Shown: one piece after another, positions 60,880-64,000 of the stretch
How positions within the stretch are numbered: the stretch's first letter is position 1
How the letters are laid out: every line of letters begins with the position of its first letter
Origin: Pseudomonadota bacterium
Lineage (GTDB): Bacteria > Bdellovibrionota > UBA1018
DNA length: 64,000 bases
Direction: 5' to 3'
Assembly: GCA_027485695.1 (NCBI GenBank)
Contig: JAIXQO010000003.1
Span: 682,001-746,000 of the forward strand
Notes under the pieces: generated by a model
Seen by the model: the letters and a program-made list of their open reading frames with translations, nothing else
What the model was told of the DNA's origin: nothing
Database searches by the model: none
Translations under genes and position numbers: made by a program

Positions 60880-61371
60880 TTATGAAGCGGAATTCGTCAT
60901 TTCTTGAATCAAGCTGAGGCAAGATTCAATACCTTGACGGTCGATTTCAGAAAAAGCGCCAGGAGAATGGCTATCCAGGTCGAGAACTCCGACTATTTTT
61001 TGACCCACCGAAACGGGTACGACGATCTCCGATCGACTTCGGGAGTCGCAAGCGATGTGTCCCGGAAATTGATCGACGTCTGGCACAATGAGCGTTTGCC
61101 GTTGATCAAATGAAGCGCCGCAGACGCCTTTGCCGGGTGGAATTTCAACGCAGGCCACGGGTCCTTGATAGGCGCCGATCCAGAGGCGTCGGGAGCCTGG
61201 GGTGAGTTCCCAGTAGAACCCAATCCAGCTGATCAGCGGATGGCGTTCCTTGAGTAGCGCGATGAGCGACGTTTCTGCAGAGAGCCGAGGGAAAACGCCC
61301 GTGTTTCCGATCAGTGCGCGAAGATCTCGCTCGATTCCTACGTACATTTCTTTTAAAGATGTCTCTGTCAT
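60880..61371 (-). CDS. msrC: free methionine-(R)-sulfoxide reductase (GAF-type)
   Basis: 163 residues from the ATG at 61371, preceded by AAGGAG 7 bp upstream. One GAF domain with the three cysteines of the fRMsr family: VACVEIPPGKGVCGASF and GHIACDSRSRSEIVVPV. The WIGFYWEL and GVLDLDSH motifs also fit. It reduces free Met-R-sulfoxide. Its start codon shares a CATG with the divergent oxygenase gene. Confidence 0.93.
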   Translation of the reverse strand: MTETSLKEMYVGIERDLRALIGNTGVFPRLSAETSLIALLKERHPLISWIGFYWELTPGSRRLWIGAYQGPVACVEIPPGKGVCGASFDQRQTLIVPDVDQFPGHIACDSRSRSEIVVPVSVGQKIVGVLDLDSHSPGAFSEIDRQGIESCLSLIQEMTNSAS

Positions 61372-62002
61372 GCTGGACTCCTTAGTAAACGAAATCGACG
61401 CGTTTGAGAACGCCCATTGCGCACCTATGATCGAGGCGATCGAGCGCGATGGGGTCTTCGTTGCGGAACGTGCGATCGACCCCGGCCTGATCGAAGCGAT
61501 TCGAGTACAAGCTGAGGCGCAAGAGCATGCGTTCAAGCGCGCCGGAATCGGCGTTCAAACCGGCCATCAGCTCAATTCCGAGATTCGCCGGGATCAAACG
61601 AAATGGTGGGAACTCGAGGAGTTGTCGGATGAGGAGGCTCGCGTATTCGCACGCTTCGAGCGAATCAAGCAGATCTGCAACCGTGAGTTTTTCCTGGGCT
61701 TGGATTCGTTCGAAGGGCACTACGCAATCTACGAACCTGGAGCATTCTATCGAACGCACCTCGATCGATTCAAAAAAGAAGACACGCGGACGCTTTCGAT
61801 CGTGCTTTTTCTCAATTCGGATTGGTCGGCGGAAAACGGCGGCGCTCTGCGATTGACGGATCGCGGACGCCAAGTGCGAGAAGTGCTGCCTCATGCCGGA
61901 ACGATCGTCGTTTTTCTCAGTGATCAGATTCCGCACGAAGTCTGTGTCACTCACCGCAAACGATTCAGCGTCGCTGGTTGGTGGAAGCGCCGGGAAAATT
62001 AA
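61370..62002 (+). CDS. 2-oxoglutarate/Fe(II)-dependent oxygenase
   Basis: 210 residues if translation starts at the ATG at 61370; an ATG at 61427 gives 191. Iron ligands are visible: YRTHLDRF (His-x-Asp) and DQIPHEV (distal His), followed by the 2OG-binding Arg in RKRFSVAGWW. The FFLGLDSFEGHYAIYEPGAFYRTH region is typical of prolyl-4-hydroxylase-like dioxygenases. Substrate unknown. Its end overlaps elbB by 4 bp. Confidence 0.87.
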   Translation: MLDSLVNEIDAFENAHCAPMIEAIERDGVFVAERAIDPGLIEAIRVQAEAQEHAFKRAGIGVQTGHQLNSEIRRDQTKWWELEELSDEEARVFARFERIKQICNREFFLGLDSFEGHYAIYEPGAFYRTHLDRFKKEDTRTLSIVLFLNSDWSAENGGALRLTDRGRQVREVLPHAGTIVVFLSDQIPHEVCVTHRKRFSVAGWWKRREN

Positions 62003-62676
62003 CGACGTTCCCAGTCGGGAGCCATTTCTGCAACCGCGTTCACGAGTCTATGGATGCCCTGAAAGATGTCTTTCAGGGGTGCGGCTTCTTCCATGTAGGC
62101 AGGGGTCGTGACCACTCGATGTTTTTCATCAATCACACATTCGGACGCCGAAGCGACCCGGTGAAACTGTCCGAGTTTTTCGAGTTCATCTGAGGCGCCG
62201 CTTTTTTGCCCGAGAGTCATCTCGATGCCTTTGCCGCGAAAATGGATGCCGAGAATGGCGGGTGCGATGCAGATGGCGCCGATCGGTCGCTTGAGTTCGT
62301 AGAACTGATCCAGCACTCGAGCAAGCTGCGGATGCACGGTACCCTTGGATCCCTCGCGAGCGAATGAACACAGGTTCTTGGCCGCACCGAATCCACCAGG
62401 AATCAAGAGGCCAGAGTATTGAGTTGGATTCAGCTCTACCAGTGGTTGAACATCGCCACGTGCGATTCTTGCGGCTTCAGTCCGTTGGTTTCGTTTCTCA
62501 CCGGGAACGGATTCTCCCGTCAAACAATTCACGACATCGGATTGGTCTTCGTCGGGAGCAAAACACTGAAACTCTGCGCCGATTGTCGAAAGAGCATGAA
62601 GCGTGGCAATGGCCTCACGAATCTCCGTACCGTCTTTGAAGCCAGATCCACACAAGATGACCGCGAATTTTTTCAT
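61999..62676 (-). CDS. elbB: ElbB-type DJ-1/PfpI-like isoprenoid biosynthesis glyoxalase
   Basis: 225 residues from the ATG at 62676. The opening KKFAVILCGSGFKDGTEIREA, YSGLLIPGGFGAAKNLCSFAREG and RPIGAICIAPAILGI match ElbB (quoted in parts: VILCGSGFKDGTEI, LLIPGGFGAAKNLC, GAICIAPAILG), with the nucleophile Cys in AICIAPA. ElbB-type proteins show glyoxalase activity and affect isoprenoid synthesis. Good match over full length. Confidence 0.9.
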   Translation of the reverse strand: MKKFAVILCGSGFKDGTEIREAIATLHALSTIGAEFQCFAPDEDQSDVVNCLTGESVPGEKRNQRTEAARIARGDVQPLVELNPTQYSGLLIPGGFGAAKNLCSFAREGSKGTVHPQLARVLDQFYELKRPIGAICIAPAILGIHFRGKGIEMTLGQKSGASDELEKLGQFHRVASASECVIDEKHRVVTTPAYMEEAAPLKDIFQGIHRLVNAVAEMAPDWERR

Positions 62677-62814
62677 GAGGTGAGCCCTTTCGTATCGTTG
62701 CCCCGAGTTCATCACGTATGGGATCCCGGCACAATGCTGGATCGGCTCCTGGAGTTGACTGTATTGGGAATTTTCCTCAGACTTGGAGTACGGCTTTTTT
62801 CCTGCGAGAAAAAT

Positions 62815-63399
62815 ATGAAAATTGAACTGAATCGCTTCGTACAGTTTTGTGAAACGACTCCGCACCGCGAGGTGCTAAAGGTTCAGAGAAAGCGCCACCG
62901 CGACTTTTTAGAATCTTACCAAGGTTCCAGTACGAAATTCGTTAAGCCCGACGGTGGAGGCCTGACAGAAGAAGGCGAGAGCCTAATTCGTAGGCAAGCA
63001 GATGAGGCCATTCAAGAAGTGGCTCCGGACCTAGATCCGGAACGGCGTATTTGGTTACAATCGCTGTGTTACTCGACTTTGGTTGGGTTAGGACCTTTGG
63101 ATCTACTTTTGGAGCTGGAGTCGCCGATTCTCGACCTGGTCCTGGAAGCAGATCGCCCTATACGCATACTAGAAACCGAAGAAGGCACTTATCGCGAACT
63201 CCCCATCAGTTACTTCGATCAGAATGATTGGCGGAGATCAGTCGATCGGATCTGCGCGCCGAATGGATGGCGAATAGATCAGAAACACCCCGTTTTACAG
63301 TCCAAGTGGCGTGGATGGACGCTCGAAGTAGTCTACCCATCTCCGTTGTTTGGTGGCGAGCCGAGAACTCCTTGGATGCGTTTGCACCGAGACGCCTGA
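62815..63399 (+). CDS. CpaF-like N-terminal domain protein lacking the ATPase domain
   Basis: 194 residues from the ATG at 62815; an open frame extends further upstream, but that part runs antisense through elbB. The segment LVGLGPLDLLLELESPILDLVLEA followed by DQNDWRRSVDRICAPNGWRIDQKHPVL (quoted in parts: GLGPLDLLLELESPI, RICAPNGWRIDQ) resembles the N-terminal domain of CpaF/VirB11-type secretion ATPases. In CpaF this domain precedes the Walker A ATPase; here the frame ends at LHRDA with no Walker motif. It may be a truncated remnant or a stand-alone regulator. The similarity is by pattern and needs a profile search. Confidence 0.55.
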   Translation: MKIELNRFVQFCETTPHREVLKVQRKRHRDFLESYQGSSTKFVKPDGGGLTEEGESLIRRQADEAIQEVAPDLDPERRIWLQSLCYSTLVGLGPLDLLLELESPILDLVLEADRPIRILETEEGTYRELPISYFDQNDWRRSVDRICAPNGWRIDQKHPVLQSKWRGWTLEVVYPSPLFGGEPRTPWMRLHRDA

Positions 63400-63532
63400 A
63401 AGTCCAATGATACCCGGGGGTTTCCCGACCTCTCCAACGGGGGGTGACCCTCTAAACTTCGAAATTTTCGAACCTGCCACATTGACAACTTCCGGCCGTC
63501 CGACGTAAGTGTATGGCATCTCACCACATTGT
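63400..63532 (+). promoter_or_regulatory. non-coding stretch and possible promoter before tRNA-Val
   Basis: No gene is seen in this stretch. A perfect TTGACA (-35) lies at 63482-63487; the best -10 at a normal spacing, TAAGTG at 63506, is poor. The tRNA begins 45 bp after the -35. Confidence 0.35.
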
Positions 63533-63607
63533 TGGAGCGTAGCTCAGTGGCAGAGCGCCGCCTTCACACGGCGGATGTCGTAGGTTCAACCCCTATCGCT
63601 CCAACCA
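63533..63607 (+). tRNA. tRNA-Val (anticodon CAC)
   Basis: Acceptor TGGAGCG pairs with CGCTCCA over 7 bp, discriminator A and encoded CCA. D-stem GCTC/GAGC, anticodon stem CCGCC/GGCGG with loop TTCACAC (anticodon CAC at 63565-63567), T-arm with the GGTTCAACC core. It reads GUG. Its last 17 bases plus three more are duplicated downstream. Confidence 0.93.
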
Positions 63608-63846
63608 TTTCCTTCTTCTTCTCCCCCTATTTATTGTTGTGACTGTTTAAGCGTCGGTTCTTGCTAGAACGTGGCTTCGCTTTTTTTTGGTGTAGGGGGA
63701 GAAGAAGAAGGAAAAAGTGGGTCGAGTAGGGGTTGTGGTTCCGACGTTAAAATATCGCTTCGCGATTTTTTTACGTCTCACCCCCGCGTCGCATCGAACG
63801 CCGTTGGCGTTCGCCGCACTCGCTCCCTATCGCTCCAACCATTTAA
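63591..63846 (+). mobile_element. att-like tRNA 3' end duplication flanking a ~216-bp insert
   Basis: The 20-bp sequence CCCTATCGCTCCAACCATTT, which is the 3' end of tRNA-Val plus three bases, occurs at 63591-63610 and again at 63827-63846. The tRNA terminator lies only after the second copy. This is the signature left by site-specific insertion into a tRNA 3' end. The insert is 216 bp, has no gene, and contains a 22-bp inverted repeat, a T-tailed hairpin at about 63755 and a CGAACGCC-GTT-GGCGTTCG palindrome at 63797-63815. It could be a minimal non-autonomous element or the scar of a lost island. Confidence 0.6.
63608..63714. repeat. perfect 22-bp inverted repeat
   Basis: Arms at 63608-63629 and 63693-63714 are exact reverse complements (starting TTTCCTTCTTCTTCTCC) separated by 63 bp. 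The arms are polypurine/polypyrimidine tracts. Confidence 0.9.
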
Positions 63847-63857
63847 TTTTTCAGAGC

Positions 63858-63885
63858 TGACTGATCAAACAGTCGGCTTTTTTAT
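63858..63885 (+). terminator. displaced tRNA-Val terminator
   Basis: An 8-bp stem (63858-63865 with 63872-63879, one G-T) followed by six T, 11 bp after the second tRNA-end copy. Beyond 63886 I see nothing convincing. Confidence 0.82.
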
Positions 63886-64000
63886 TTTTAGAGCCATTCG
63901 GGATCGGCCGGATCTATCTAGGCTTTTTCTATCACGGCGCGACCCGGAGGATTCGCTGCTTCGTCGGTTGAGTAATCAATAGTCCCGCAGGAGTAAGTGC

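Noticed and set aside
62419..62814. An N-terminal extension of the CpaF-like frame with CxxC-like pairs (CDSC, CADC) that could look like a zinc ribbon
   Set aside because: That part is antisense to elbB, whose motifs are clear; the Cys pairs arise by chance from the opposite strand.
63653..63900. A small protein (about 100 residues) starting near 63671 after tRNA-Val
   Set aside because: It runs across the inverted repeat, the tRNA-end duplicate and the terminator, has no ribosome-binding site and no family resemblance.

Overview
The window looks like a chromosomal segment of a Gram-negative bacterium. It carries Mla-type lipid transport, AsmA-like and outer-membrane-like proteins, many signal peptides, a complete chemotaxis signalling module, sigma-54 control and class II FBP aldolase. 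Dense, mostly short operons and many secreted proteins without recognisable families fit a delta-proteobacterium-like lineage such as Bdellovibrionota. That placement is inference from gene content; no rRNA or marker tree supports it.

Layout. 1-4.3 kb: an RND exporter (cut by the window edge) divergent from an MlaE permease / MlaD substrate-binding pair with no MlaF ATPase beside it, plus a secreted protein. 4.4-11 kb: metabolic and housekeeping genes (Urate_ox_N membrane protein, serB, nitrilase-family amidase, hisS, HAD phosphatase, dut). 11-14.1 kb: a 1024-residue secreted protein of unknown family. 14.1-18.8 kb: ferritin-like DUF455 protein, EVE protein, a LysR regulator divergent from a fold-type II PLP enzyme, fba, tRNA-Arg. 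19-26.7 kb: secreted proteins and hydrolases (M28 peptidase, alpha/beta hydrolase). 26.7-32.6 kb: a clsB/ybhP-like pair, hemerythrin, AI-2E transporter, AsmA-like protein, Hpt protein.

32.7-45 kb is the most interesting part. It is a dense island of small stress-type genes (CsbD, DUF1328, YqjD/ElaB-like, AI-2E, PPOX/general stress 26, tandem UspA, several small unknowns) mixed with signalling genes (an NtrC-type activator, a hybrid histidine kinase, a receiver-only protein, a DHp-only protein, a phosphoribosyltransferase). I read six sigma-54 -24/-12 promoter matches directly in front of genes here, which suggests a sigma-54-driven stress regulon clustered around its own activator and phosphorelay.

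45-55 kb: an RlmM-like methyltransferase, apaG, GNAT, a Gly/Tyr-repeat secreted protein followed by a VanX-type dipeptidase, an alpha/beta hydrolase, a lipoprotein, an HD-GYP protein and a translationally coupled three-gene operon containing a matrixin-like metalloprotease. 55-61 kb: a chemotaxis operon cheA-cheW-cheR-cheB, in which the CheR protein also carries a receiver and what looks like an inactive CheB domain. 61-64 kb: free-Met-sulfoxide reductase, 2OG-Fe(II) oxygenase, ElbB, a CpaF-like protein without its ATPase domain, and tRNA-Val whose 3' end is duplicated 236 bp downstream around a small palindrome-rich insert.
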